DNA of 64,000 nt from NCBI RefSeq assembly GCF_014596915.1, contig NZ_JACVWU010000009.1, forward strand, positions 1-64,000, in the 5' to 3' direction. Each line of letters starts with the position of its first letter. Position 1 is the first letter of the stretch. The notes beneath the pieces were generated by a model that worked only from the letters and a program-made list of their open reading frames with translations, was not told the DNA's origin and did no database searches. This DNA comes from Streptomyces sp. TRM68416 (GTDB lineage Bacteria; Actinomycetota; Actinomycetes; Streptomycetales; Streptomycetaceae). Shown here in pieces: positions 16,955-25,143 of the stretch. A program made the position numbers and the translations under genes.

Positions 16955-17400
16955 CAGAACAGCCCCAGCGCGCTGTCCAGCGACCAGGTCTGCCAGGACA
17001 TCCCGAACAGCGCGACGACCGAGATCAGCGCCATCATCGAGTTCTGCCCCTGCTCGGCCCAGTCGTGGATCATGAGCGTGAAGTAGAGGCCGTTGAGGAG
17101 CAGCCCGCCGACGAGCGCGACCGGTGTGAGGAAGCCGGCGATCAGGCCGAGGCCCAGGGCGAGTTCCGCGTAGGCGACGAGGTAGGCCATGGCCCGGGGA
17201 CGGGGCACGACCACGGTCTCGAAGCCGGACCGTACGGCGTTCCAGCGGTGCTTGGCGGCCATGTCGGCCGCCCAGGCGATGCCCGCACCCTCGAACCAGG
17301 TCTTCTTGTCCTTGTGCCGCCAGCTCTCCAGCCACCACAGGCCGAGACCTATGCGCAGCACCGCCAGCCACTCCGCACCGCCGAGCCAGACCGTCTCCAT
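16954..17400 (-). CDS. DoxX-family membrane protein
   Basis: A 148-residue integral membrane protein with about four helices (LAVLRIGLGLWWL, AYLVAYAELALGLGLIAGF, VALVGGLLLNGLYF, MMALISVVALFG). DoxX-type proteins are thought to move electrons between quinones and a soluble donor, or to support redox enzymes. It begins an operon with the DUF35 gene. No Shine-Dalgarno is visible. A perfect operator lies only 4 bp before the ATG and TTATCT overlaps that operator, so the transcript leader would be about 12 bases. Confidence 0.85.
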   Translation of the reverse strand: METVWLGGAEWLAVLRIGLGLWWLESWRHKDKKTWFEGAGIAWAADMAAKHRWNAVRSGFETVVVPRPRAMAYLVAYAELALGLGLIAGFLTPVALVGGLLLNGLYFTLMIHDWAEQGQNSMMALISVVALFGMSWQTWSLDSALGLF

Positions 17401-17404
17401 GCAT

Positions 17405-17419
17405 CTGACGGTACGTCAG
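17405..17419. promoter_or_regulatory. Operator copy 4, CTGACGGTACGTCAG (perfect, extends to 19 bp)
   Basis: The best copy: ATCTGACGGTACGTCAGAT at 17403-17421 is a full inverted repeat. It is 4 bp upstream of the doxX-type ATG. On the minus strand TTATCT shares its CT with the site. Confidence 0.8.
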
Positions 17420-17578
17420 ATAATGGGCCCCGGGAAGCCGTCCCTTTCGCCGCCTCCACACAAGCGGGCGGCCTACGTCACCGACCCCACCCACTCCTCC
17501 TACAGGCGTGATCAATCCGCAACCAATTCCGGTCTTGACCGAGACCCATCAACGGGGCAGGTGATTACGCTCGCGCAC

Positions 17579-18772
17579 ATGGCCGACTCCACAGCGCATT
17601 CATCAGCCGCCGCGGACCGCCCCGTGTACGTCATCGGCGGCGGCCCCGGCGGGCTCTCCGTCGCGTACGCACTGCGCGCCCAGGGCATACGCGCGGTCGT
17701 CCTGGAGAAGTCCGACCGCGTGGGCGCCTCCTGGCGCCGCCACTACGACCGGCTGCACCTGCACACCACCCGGCGGCTGTCGGGACTGCCCGGGCTGCCG
17801 ATGCCACGCCGGTTCGGGCGGTGGGTGTCCCGGGACGACGTCGTGCGGTACCTGGAGAAGTACGCCGAGCACCACGAGCTGGAGATCGTCACCGGCGTCG
17901 AGGTCTCCCGCGTCGAGCGCACCTCCGACGGCGAGGGCTGGCTGCTGCACGCCACCGGCGGCCGGGAGCTGACCGGCGCCGCGGTCGTGGTCGCCACCGG
18001 CTACAACCACACCCCCCTGCTGCCCGACTGGCCCGGCCGCGAGGCCTACACCGGCGAACTGCTGCACGCCTCCGCCTACCGCAACGCCCAGCCCTACGCC
18101 GGACGCGACGTCCTGGTCGTCGGGGTCGGCAACACCGGCGCCGAGATCGCCGTGGACCTCGTCGAGGGCGGGGCCGCGCGGGTACGGCTGTCCGTGCGCA
18201 CCGCCCCGCACATCGTGCGCCGTTCCACCGCGGGCTGGGCCGCCCAGTACACGGGGGTGCTGGTACGGCGGCTGCCGGTCGGCCTGGTCGACCGGCTGGC
18301 CCGTCCGCTGGCCAGGGTCAGCGTGCCGGACCTGTCGGCGCACGGGCTGCCCCGCCCCGACACCGGCCTCTACACGCGGGTGACCGAGGGGGCCGTCCCG
18401 GTGCAGGACGTGGGCCTGATCGACGCCGTGCGCAAGGGCCGGGTGGAGGTCGTGGCCGCCGTGGACGGCTTCGAGGGCGGCAAGGTGGCCCTCGCCGACG
18501 GCAGCCGGATCGAGCCCGACGCCGTCATCGCCGCCACCGGGTACGCCCGCGCCCTGGAGGGCCTCGTCGGCCACCTGGACGTGCTGGACGGGCGGGGCAG
18601 GCCGGTGGTGCACGGCGCGCGCACCCCGGCGGGCGCACCCGGCCTGTACTTCACCGGCTTCACCAACCCCATCTCCGGCATGTTCCGGGAGCTGGCGATC
18701 GACGCGGAGAAGATCGCCAGGGCCGTCGCGAAGAAGAGCGGGGCCCGGGTGTCCCGGCTGCCGGTGGGCTGA
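17579..18772 (+). CDS. Flavin-containing monooxygenase (NAD(P)/FAD)
   Basis: A 397-residue FAD- and NADPH-binding oxygenase of the FMO/YUCCA type. The FAD Rossmann motif GGGPGGL is near residue 20. The FMO fingerprint YTGELLHASAY follows the first half, then the NADPH motif GVGNTGAEIA, and ATGY near residue 320. These enzymes oxygenate soft nucleophiles or carry out Baeyer-Villiger reactions. ATG at 17579. The nearest operator (17405) is 160 bp away and serves the other direction, so regulation with the catabolic set is uncertain. The stop codon lies inside the first unit of a 40-bp tandem repeat. Confidence 0.9.
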   Translation: MADSTAHSSAAADRPVYVIGGGPGGLSVAYALRAQGIRAVVLEKSDRVGASWRRHYDRLHLHTTRRLSGLPGLPMPRRFGRWVSRDDVVRYLEKYAEHHELEIVTGVEVSRVERTSDGEGWLLHATGGRELTGAAVVVATGYNHTPLLPDWPGREAYTGELLHASAYRNAQPYAGRDVLVVGVGNTGAEIAVDLVEGGAARVRLSVRTAPHIVRRSTAGWAAQYTGVLVRRLPVGLVDRLARPLARVSVPDLSAHGLPRPDTGLYTRVTEGAVPVQDVGLIDAVRKGRVEVVAAVDGFEGGKVALADGSRIEPDAVIAATGYARALEGLVGHLDVLDGRGRPVVHGARTPAGAPGLYFTGFTNPISGMFRELAIDAEKIARAVAKKSGARVSRLPVG

Positions 18773-18950
18773 GAGGAGCGCCGCCCCGGGCGTCCCGGCT
18801 GCCGGTCGGCCGAGAAGAGCACCGCGCCGGTGCCCCGGCCGCCGGCCGGCCGCGAGGAGCGCCACCCCGGCGTCCCGGCCGCCGGCCGACCGGGAGCAGC
18901 CCCGCCCCGGACGCCCCGGCTGCCAGCCGACCAAGAGCAGCCCCGCCCGG
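18750..18950. repeat. Five-copy tandem repeat, unit 40-41 bp
   Basis: Units start at 18750, 18791, 18831, 18871 and 18912, each with a core close to CGTCCCGGCTGCCGG followed by CCGA, GAGCAGC/GAGCACC and CGCCCCGG. The first unit contains the last codons and stop of the monooxygenase gene; the later copies have changed the stop region. The unit is not a multiple of three, so it is not a protein repeat. Confidence 0.8.
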
Positions 18951-18995
18951 CCCGCCGGGCGGTCGCCCGCTCCAACTTTGCGCGCACAGCCGTTC

Positions 18996-19010
18996 CTGAC
19001 GTCGCGTCAG
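18996..19010. promoter_or_regulatory. Operator copy 5, CTGACGTCGCGTCAG
   Basis: A perfect inner palindrome CTGACG-TCG-CGTCAG, 57 bp before the acyl-CoA synthetase start and 24 bp from copy 6. Confidence 0.78.
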
Positions 19011-19019
19011 TTCAGTAAT

Positions 19020-19034
19020 CTGACAGTGCGTCAG
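19020..19034. promoter_or_regulatory. Operator copy 6, CTGACAGTGCGTCAG
   Basis: The second site of the pair, 32 bp before the ATG at 19067. TAATCT ends on its first two bases and is a good -10 candidate. Confidence 0.75.
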
Positions 19035-19066
19035 TTAATCGCTGTCACACAGGAGCGGGCGGACCG

Positions 19067-21292
19067 ATGCTTGGATCAACCCGAGGCACCCTTACCACCG
19101 ACTCCCGCCGGACCCGGGTCCTCGCCTGCGGCGAGCAGCCCGGGCCCGCCGTACACGGTCGGCCGGCCGAGGTCGACGATCTCGACGTCAGCGGCCGGCC
19201 GCTCTATGCCGACGTCCCCGATCTGGACCGCTTCTTCCGCCCCGAGTCCGTCGCCGTGATCGGCGCCTCGGACGCCGAGGGGCGGCCGAACACCGGCATC
19301 ACCCGGCAACTGCTCGCCTGGTCCGAACGGGTCGGGGCCCGGCTGCACCCGGTGCACCCCAGCCGCCCGTCCGTGTTCGGCATCCCCTGCTCCCCTTCCG
19401 TCGCCGACCTGCCCGAACAGGTCGATCTCGCCGTACTCCTGGTCGCCGACCCCCTTCCAGTGATCGAGGAACTGGCCGAGGCCAAGGTGAAGTTCGCCGT
19501 CGTCTTCGCCTCCGGCTTCGCCGAGACCGGCGAGGAGGGCGCCGCCGCGCAGGCCCGGCTCGCCGCCGCCGTCGGCGAGTCCGGGATGCGGCTGCTGGGG
19601 CCCAACACCAACCTCAACGCCTTCGAGGAGTTCCGCACCGACCTCGACGGCCCGGCCATCGCCCTGATCACCCAGTCCGGCCACCAGGGGCGGCCCGTCT
19701 TCGCCCTCCAGGAACTCGGCGTCCGCCTCTCCCACTGGGCGCCCACCGGCAACGAGGCCGACCTGGAGACCGCCGACTTCCTGTCCTACTTCGCGCAGCG
19801 GCCCGAGGTCGGGGCCATCGCCTGCTATCTGGAAGGCCTCAAGGACGGCCGCTCCTTTCTCCTCGCCGCCGACCGGGCGGCGCGGCGCAAGGTGCCGGTC
19901 GTCGCGGTGAAGGTGGGCCGCACCGAGACCGGCGCCCGCACGGCCGCCTCCCACACCGGCAAGCTGACCGGCGCGGACGCGGTGGTGGACGCGGCGATGC
20001 GGCAGTACGGGGTGATCCGCGTCGACGGCCTGGACGAACTCCAGGACACCGCCACCCTGCTGGCCCGGGCCCGGCCGCCGCGCGCCGACGGGGTCGCCGT
20101 CTGTTCCATCTCGGGCGGCACGGGCGCGCACTTCGCGGACCTGGCGACCGAGGCGGGGCTCAGGCTGCCCACCCTGTCGGCCGCCAAGCAGGCCGAACTG
20201 CACCAGTGGATACCCGAGTACCTGAGCGTGGCCAACCCGGTCGACAACGGCGGCCACCCGGTCGGCGACGAGCGCGGCCGGAAGATCATCGACGCGATCC
20301 TCGCCGACCCGGAGGTGGGCGTCCTCGTCTGCCCGGTCACCGGGCCCTTCCCCCCGCTGAGCGACCGGCTCGTGCAGGACCTGGTGGACGCCGCCGAGCG
20401 GACCGACAAGCTGGTCTGCGTGGTGTGGGGGTCGCCGGTCGGCACCGAGCGGGCCTACCGCGAGGTGCTGCTCGGCTCCTCGCGCGTGGCCACCTTCCGG
20501 ACCGTCGGCAACTGCATCACCGCCGTCCGTGCCTACCTCGACCACCACCGCTTCGTCACCGGCTACCGCTCCCCCTTCGACCGGGCCCCGCGCCTGCCCT
20601 CGCCCTCCTTCCGCAAGGCACAGGCCCTGATGCGGCCGGGGCAGCAGCTGAGCGAGCACGCGGCGAAGCAGTTGCTGCGGGCGTACGGAATCCGCGTACC
20701 GCGCGAGCAGTTGGTGAGCAGCGCGGCGGCGGCCGTGCGGGCGGCCGGGCTGGTCGGCTACCCGGTGGTGATGAAGGCGTCTGGCGCGCGGATCGCCCAC
20801 AAGACCGAGCTGGGTCTGGTGAAGGTCGGCCTGACCTCGGCCAGCCAGGTCCGCGACGCCTACCGGGACCTGACCGACATCGCCCGCTACGAGGACGTCT
20901 CCCTGGACGGCGTACTGGTCTGCCAGATGGTCGAGCGGGGTGTGGAGATGGTCGTGGGCGTGACGCACGACGAACTCTTCGGGCCCGCGGTGACGGTCGG
21001 GCTCGGCGGTGTGCTGGTCGAGGTGCTGCGCGACACCGCCGTACGCGTGCCGCCGTTCGGCGAGGAGCAGGCGCGGGACATGCTCGCCGAACTGCGCGGG
21101 CGGGCCCTCCTCGACGGGGTCAGGGGGCGGCCTCCGGCGGACACGGACGCGCTCGTCGAGGTCATCCTCAGAGTGCAGCGCATGGCGCTGGAACTCGGGG
21201 GCGAGCTGGCGGAGTTCGACATCAATCCGCTGATGGTGCTGGAGCGCGGGCAGGGTGCCGTGGCGTTGGACGCGCTGGCGGTGTGCCGCTGA
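19067..21292 (+). CDS. ADP-forming acyl-CoA synthetase (acetate--CoA ligase family), fused alpha-beta
   Basis: A 741-residue fused enzyme of the NDP-forming acyl-CoA synthetase family. It has a CoA-binding Rossmann domain (RFFRPESVAVIGASDAEGRPNTG, about residues 55-190), a succinyl-CoA-synthetase-like flavodoxin region with the phospho-histidine motif ASHTGKLTG, and a C-terminal ATP-grasp domain (about 510-740, VMKASGARIAHKTELG). It interconverts acyl-CoA plus ADP and phosphate with acid, CoA and ATP. In a catabolic operon it could recover ATP from an end-product CoA ester or activate a substrate. ATG at 19067 has AGGAG 11 bases upstream. The next gene starts 1 bp after its stop. Confidence 0.9.
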   Translation: MLGSTRGTLTTDSRRTRVLACGEQPGPAVHGRPAEVDDLDVSGRPLYADVPDLDRFFRPESVAVIGASDAEGRPNTGITRQLLAWSERVGARLHPVHPSRPSVFGIPCSPSVADLPEQVDLAVLLVADPLPVIEELAEAKVKFAVVFASGFAETGEEGAAAQARLAAAVGESGMRLLGPNTNLNAFEEFRTDLDGPAIALITQSGHQGRPVFALQELGVRLSHWAPTGNEADLETADFLSYFAQRPEVGAIACYLEGLKDGRSFLLAADRAARRKVPVVAVKVGRTETGARTAASHTGKLTGADAVVDAAMRQYGVIRVDGLDELQDTATLLARARPPRADGVAVCSISGGTGAHFADLATEAGLRLPTLSAAKQAELHQWIPEYLSVANPVDNGGHPVGDERGRKIIDAILADPEVGVLVCPVTGPFPPLSDRLVQDLVDAAERTDKLVCVVWGSPVGTERAYREVLLGSSRVATFRTVGNCITAVRAYLDHHRFVTGYRSPFDRAPRLPSPSFRKAQALMRPGQQLSEHAAKQLLRAYGIRVPREQLVSSAAAAVRAAGLVGYPVVMKASGARIAHKTELGLVKVGLTSASQVRDAYRDLTDIARYEDVSLDGVLVCQMVERGVEMVVGVTHDELFGPAVTVGLGGVLVEVLRDTAVRVPPFGEEQARDMLAELRGRALLDGVRGRPPADTDALVEVILRVQRMALELGGELAEFDINPLMVLERGQGAVALDALAVCR

Positions 21293-21293
21293 C

Positions 21294-22166
21294 ATGAACG
21301 TCCCCGACAAGAACGCTCCCGACAAGAACGCAGCTGAAATGAGCATGCCCGATTCCCCCCAAGAGCCGGAAAAATCCGCTGACTCATTGATACGGCACGC
21401 CACTGACAATCACGTCTGCCGCATCACCCTCAACCGCCCCGAAGCCCTCAACGCCATCACCCCTGACCAGCGGGAACGCCTCATCCACCTGCTCGGCGAC
21501 GCCTCCGGCGACCCGGAGGTGCGAGCCGTGCTGCTGACCGGTACCGGCCGCGGGTTCTGCGCAGGCGCGGATCTCCGGGGAGCCGCCGCGGGCGGCGAGA
21601 GGATCCCCGGAGACGTGGCCCGCACCATCCGCCTGGGCGCGCAACGCCTGATCGCCGCGGTCCTGGACTGCGAGAAGCCGGTGATCGCGGCGGTGAACGG
21701 TACGGCGGCCGGGCTCGGTGCCCATCTCGCCCTCGCCTGCGATCTCGTACTGGCCGCGGAGTCCGCGAGGTTCATCGAGGTGTTCGTCCGTCGCGGGCTG
21801 GTCCCCGACGGAGGCGGCGCCTATCTCCTCCCCCGTCTGATCGGCCCCCAGCGCGCCAAGGAGCTGATGTTCTTCGGCGACGCGCTGAGCGCGGCCGACG
21901 CCGAACGCCTCGGCCTGGTCAACCGGGTCGTCCCGGACGGCGAGCTGCACAAGACGGCCCGCGAATGGGCGGCCCGCCTCGCCGCGGGCCCGACCCGCAC
22001 CCTCGCCCTCACCAAGCAGCTCGTCAACGCCTCCCTCGACACCGACCGGGCCACGGCCTTCGCGGCGGAGGCGGCCGCGCAGGAGGTCAACATGACGACC
22101 GAGGACGCGCGGGAGGGGGTGGCGAGTTTCGTGGAGCGCAGGAGTGCGGAGTTCAGGGGGCGCTGA
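21294..22166 (+). CDS. Enoyl-CoA hydratase/isomerase family protein
   Basis: A 290-residue crotonase, one base after the acyl-CoA synthetase stop, so co-transcribed. The core has CRITLNRPEALNAI, GRGFCAGADLRG, NGTAAGLGAHLALACDLVLA and RRGLVPDGGGAYLLPRLIG. An Asp replaces the usual Glu in the last motif, which in this fold often marks isomerases or ring-type enzymes rather than simple hydratases. The N terminus carries a short tandem duplication (PDKNA twice). Alternative ATG starts at 21339 and 21345 would remove it; 21294 was chosen for coupling. Confidence 0.88.
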   Translation: MNVPDKNAPDKNAAEMSMPDSPQEPEKSADSLIRHATDNHVCRITLNRPEALNAITPDQRERLIHLLGDASGDPEVRAVLLTGTGRGFCAGADLRGAAAGGERIPGDVARTIRLGAQRLIAAVLDCEKPVIAAVNGTAAGLGAHLALACDLVLAAESARFIEVFVRRGLVPDGGGAYLLPRLIGPQRAKELMFFGDALSAADAERLGLVNRVVPDGELHKTAREWAARLAAGPTRTLALTKQLVNASLDTDRATAFAAEAAAQEVNMTTEDAREGVASFVERRSAEFRGR

Positions 22167-22172
22167 ACGGGC

Positions 22173-23108
22173 TCAGTCCCGGGTGAGGATCCGCAGGTCG
22201 CCCGCGTCCGGATCGCCGAACAGCACGAACAGCTCGGGGTCGCCCTCCGTACCGCCGATCCTCCAGAGCGTGGGCTGCCCGCATCCGCCGCCGACCGTCA
22301 GACCGACGCCGTCGCGCTCGATCTCCTCGCTCTTCCGCACCAGTTCCCAGCTACCGGTGCCCTCGCACACGGTGTAGGGCGGGTCGGCGAACCAGTCGAC
22401 GGACTCCGACTCGGTGGGCAGCGCGGTCAGTTCGGCCCGACCGCCCGAGTGCAGGCTCAGCACCTCGCCGTCCTCGCCACGCCATACGCCGGTGAGCTGC
22501 CCGGCGGACAGCCGCGGAGGCTCGTACTCCTCGACGATCCCGGTCTCGGTGGCCAGGACGGCACCCCCGAAGACGACCACGAGCAGCACGAAGGACAGGC
22601 CCGCCGAGACGATCCAGGTTCCCGAGCACCCCCATGCCCGCTCGGGGGACCGGCTGCTGCGCCTGAAGTACGCCACACCGAGGACCGGGAGAACCCCGAG
22701 GGCCACGAGGACGGCGGCCGTGGCCCCCAACGGCCACCCCCACAGCACGGCGGCAACCGCTGCCCAGACCACCCCGAGCGCCGCCGCCCACGCCAGGTGC
22801 CACACCCACTCGGGTCCCCGCACGCGGCGGATCGTGAGCCGCGCCGGCACGGCGGCCGGCAGTGTCTGCACGCACGCGTGGAGCAGTCCCAGGGCCGGCA
22901 GCCACAGCGGCGCGAAGAAGAGCAGGCAGGCCAGTCCCCACGCGCCGCCTCCGGCGCCGTAGTCATCGCCCGTCGTGACGGCGACGTACCAGACCAGACC
23001 GGCCGCAGGCAGCTGTGCCGCCCCCACCGCCGCACCCGCGTGGACGGCGACCGAGTCCCAGGCCGACCGGGCGCGCCCGAGCTCCCGCCGTATGTCTCCC
23101 CACCCCAT
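22173..23108 (-). CDS. Multi-spanning membrane protein of unknown function
   Basis: A 311-residue protein with about five or six hydrophobic helices in the first 200 residues (for example AAALGVVWAAVAAVLWG, TAAVLVALGVLPVLGVAYF, GLSFVLLVVVFGGAVLA). A C-terminal extracellular domain follows (LTGVWRGEDGEVLSLHSGG, PPYTVCEGTGSWEL). The last part resembles lipocalin-like domains seen in Streptomyces membrane proteins. ATG at 23108. It faces the flavin reductase gene with operator copy 7 between, 51 bp from its start, so it might share regulation. I do not recognise a function. Confidence 0.75.
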   Translation of the reverse strand: MGWGDIRRELGRARSAWDSVAVHAGAAVGAAQLPAAGLVWYVAVTTGDDYGAGGGAWGLACLLFFAPLWLPALGLLHACVQTLPAAVPARLTIRRVRGPEWVWHLAWAAALGVVWAAVAAVLWGWPLGATAAVLVALGVLPVLGVAYFRRSSRSPERAWGCSGTWIVSAGLSFVLLVVVFGGAVLATETGIVEEYEPPRLSAGQLTGVWRGEDGEVLSLHSGGRAELTALPTESESVDWFADPPYTVCEGTGSWELVRKSEEIERDGVGLTVGGGCGQPTLWRIGGTEGDPELFVLFGDPDAGDLRILTRD

Positions 23109-23158
23109 GCCGGCAGCGTACGCAGACGCTTTGCCCGCCCCCGCGCACCCCTTCCCAT

Positions 23159-23173
23159 CTGACGAACCGTCAG
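23159..23173. promoter_or_regulatory. Operator copy 7, CTGACGAACCGTCAG
   Basis: A perfect outer palindrome, 13 bp before the flavin reductase GTG at 23187. CCATCT overlaps its first two bases in the direction of that gene. Confidence 0.78.
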
Positions 23174-23186
23174 CTTCAATGGGAAT

Positions 23187-23777
23187 GTGATGGGACAAGC
23201 AGGTATGGCCGAAGCCGCCGTCCGCTACCTCAGACTGGTGGACGCACCCCCCGTGCAGGCGCCGCCGCGCCCGCGGTTGCGCTGCGTCCGCGAGGACGAG
23301 CGCGCTCCGGTCGGGCAGGCCGAGTTCCGGCGGGTGCTCGGGAACTTCGCGACCGGCGTCACCGTTGTCACCGCCGAAGGCGGTGACGGGGGGCCCGCCG
23401 GATTCGCCTGCCAGTCCTTCTCCGCCCTCTCCCTCGACCCGCCCCTGGTCGCCTTCATGGTCGGCCGTACGTCGACGACCTGGCCCCGTATCGCCCGCGC
23501 CGGGGCCTTCTGCGTCAACGTCCTCGCCGCCCACCAGGGCGAGCTGTGCCGCGGCTTCGCGGTCAGCGGCGCGGACAAGTTCGCCGGGGTCACGTACGAC
23601 GCCGCGCCCGTCTCCGGCGCACCGCGTCTCGCGGGCACCCTGGCCTGGATCGACTGCACGATCCAGGCGGTCCACACCGGCGGCGACCACCTCATCGTGG
23701 TCGGCCGGGTGGACGCACTCGGCACGGGCGACGAGAACGCCGCCCCGCTGCTGTTCCACAGGGGCCGCTTCCTCTAG
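23187..23777 (+). CDS. Flavin reductase-family protein (HpaC/HsaB-like)
   Basis: A 196-residue FMN/FAD reductase: FRRVLGNFATGVTVVTAEG, GFACQSFSALSLDPPLVAFMV and FCVNVLAAHQGELCRGFA, ending with FHRGRFL. Such proteins supply reduced flavin to two-component monooxygenases (HsaB serves HsaA in steroid ring hydroxylation). No large oxygenase partner is adjacent; the one-component monooxygenase at 17579 should not need it. The start could be GTG 23187, ATG 23190 or ATG 23205. The first follows the operator by 13 bp, so the leader would be very short. It converges on the MFS gene with a 4-bp overlap. Confidence 0.88.
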   Translation: MMGQAGMAEAAVRYLRLVDAPPVQAPPRPRLRCVREDERAPVGQAEFRRVLGNFATGVTVVTAEGGDGGPAGFACQSFSALSLDPPLVAFMVGRTSTTWPRIARAGAFCVNVLAAHQGELCRGFAVSGADKFAGVTYDAAPVSGAPRLAGTLAWIDCTIQAVHTGGDHLIVVGRVDALGTGDENAAPLLFHRGRFL

Positions 23778-25072
23778 CCCGCCACGGGCGCCGCCTCCCG
23801 CCCGCGCCGGATCACCAGCGCCATCAGTGCCGCCGCCGCGCACAGCGCGCCGGACGCGTACCAGACCGGGTCGTAGGTGCCGAAGGCATCGCGCGCGACG
23901 CCGCCGAGGAAGGCCACCAGCGCGGCGCCGACCTGGTGGGAGGCGAGGACCCAGCCGAAGACGATCGCGCTGTCCTCGCCGTAGTGCTCCCGGCACAGGG
24001 CGACGGTGGGCGGGACGGTGGCGACCCAGTCGAGGCCGTAGAAGACGATGAAGAAGAGCATCGGGGGGTGGATGCTCGGCGCGAGCAGGATCGGCAGGAA
24101 GAGCAGGGAGACGCCGCGCAGGGCGTAGTAGACGGCGAGCAGGCGGCGGGCGTCGTAGCGGTCGGTGAACCAGCCGGAGGCGATGGTGCCGACGACGTCG
24201 AAGACGCCGATGACGGCGAGCAGGGAGGCCGCGGCCGTGACGGGCATGCCGTGGTCGTGGGAGGCGGGCACGAAGTGGGTCTGGATCAGGCCGTTCGTGG
24301 AGGCGCCGCAGATCGCGAAGGTGCCGGCCAGCAGCCAGAAGGGGCCGGTGCGGGCGGCGGAGAACAGGACCGTCACCGCCCTGCGCGCGGCGCCCGGCGC
24401 GGGGGCGGGCTTGGGCACGAACTCCCGGGATCCGTACGGCTTCAGGCCCACGTCGGCGGGGTGGTCGCGCAGCAGCAGCCAGACGAAGGGGACGACGACG
24501 AGGGCGGCGAGCGCCACCGTGACCGCCGCCGGGCGCCAGTCGTGCCGCTCGACCGTCCAGGACAGCACCGGCAGGAAGATCAGCTGGCCGGAGGCGGAGG
24601 CGGCGGTGAGGATGCCGGTGACCAGTCCGCGCCGCTCGGTGAACCAGCGGTTGGTGACCGTCGCGGCGAAGGCCAGCGCCATCGAGCCGCTGCCGAGGCC
24701 GACCAGCAGGCCCCAGTACAGCATCAGCTGCCAGGCCGCCGTCATCCACACGGTCAGCCCGGCGCCGACCGCGATCATGGTGAGCGCGACGGCGACGACC
24801 CGGCGGATGCCGAAACGGTCCATCAGCGCGGCGGCGAAGGGCGCGGTCAGACCGTAGAGCGCCAGGTTGATGGAGACCGCGGCCCCGATCGTGCCGCGTG
24901 ACCAGCCGAAATCCTGATGCAGCGGGTCGATGAGGAGACCGGGCAGGGAGCGGAAGGCGGCGGCGCCGATGATCGTCACGAAGGTGACGGCGGCGACGAA
25001 CCACGCCCGGTGGATACGGGGCTGTCTGCGGGTGTCCTCGGCGGCTGCCGTGATCTGGCTTGTCTGGGTCAC
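23774..25072 (-). CDS. MFS transporter (OFA/MCT-like)
   Basis: A 432-residue major facilitator with about twelve helices. It has the DRFGIRRVVAVALTMIAVG loop after helix 2 and DRYDARRLLAVYYALRG in the second half, and resembles oxalate/formate or monocarboxylate-type carriers. It could import the substrate of the surrounding pathway, which is inference from location. The GTG at 25072 (VTQTSQI) is preceded by GGAGG at 9 bases. It is divergent from the DJ-1/AraC regulator gene, with a 71-bp gap that holds no CTGAC-N5-GTCAG site, so the regulator next door may control it instead. Confidence 0.88.
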   Translation of the reverse strand: MTQTSQITAAAEDTRRQPRIHRAWFVAAVTFVTIIGAAAFRSLPGLLIDPLHQDFGWSRGTIGAAVSINLALYGLTAPFAAALMDRFGIRRVVAVALTMIAVGAGLTVWMTAAWQLMLYWGLLVGLGSGSMALAFAATVTNRWFTERRGLVTGILTAASASGQLIFLPVLSWTVERHDWRPAAVTVALAALVVVPFVWLLLRDHPADVGLKPYGSREFVPKPAPAPGAARRAVTVLFSAARTGPFWLLAGTFAICGASTNGLIQTHFVPASHDHGMPVTAAASLLAVIGVFDVVGTIASGWFTDRYDARRLLAVYYALRGVSLLFLPILLAPSIHPPMLFFIVFYGLDWVATVPPTVALCREHYGEDSAIVFGWVLASHQVGAALVAFLGGVARDAFGTYDPVWYASGALCAAAALMALVIRRGREAAPVAG

Positions 25073-25143
25073 GCCATAGAGCCTCCAGGCAGCGACCACC
25101 TCCATCGAGTGGCCCGAAGGACAGCCTTCGCTAGGATCGGGCC

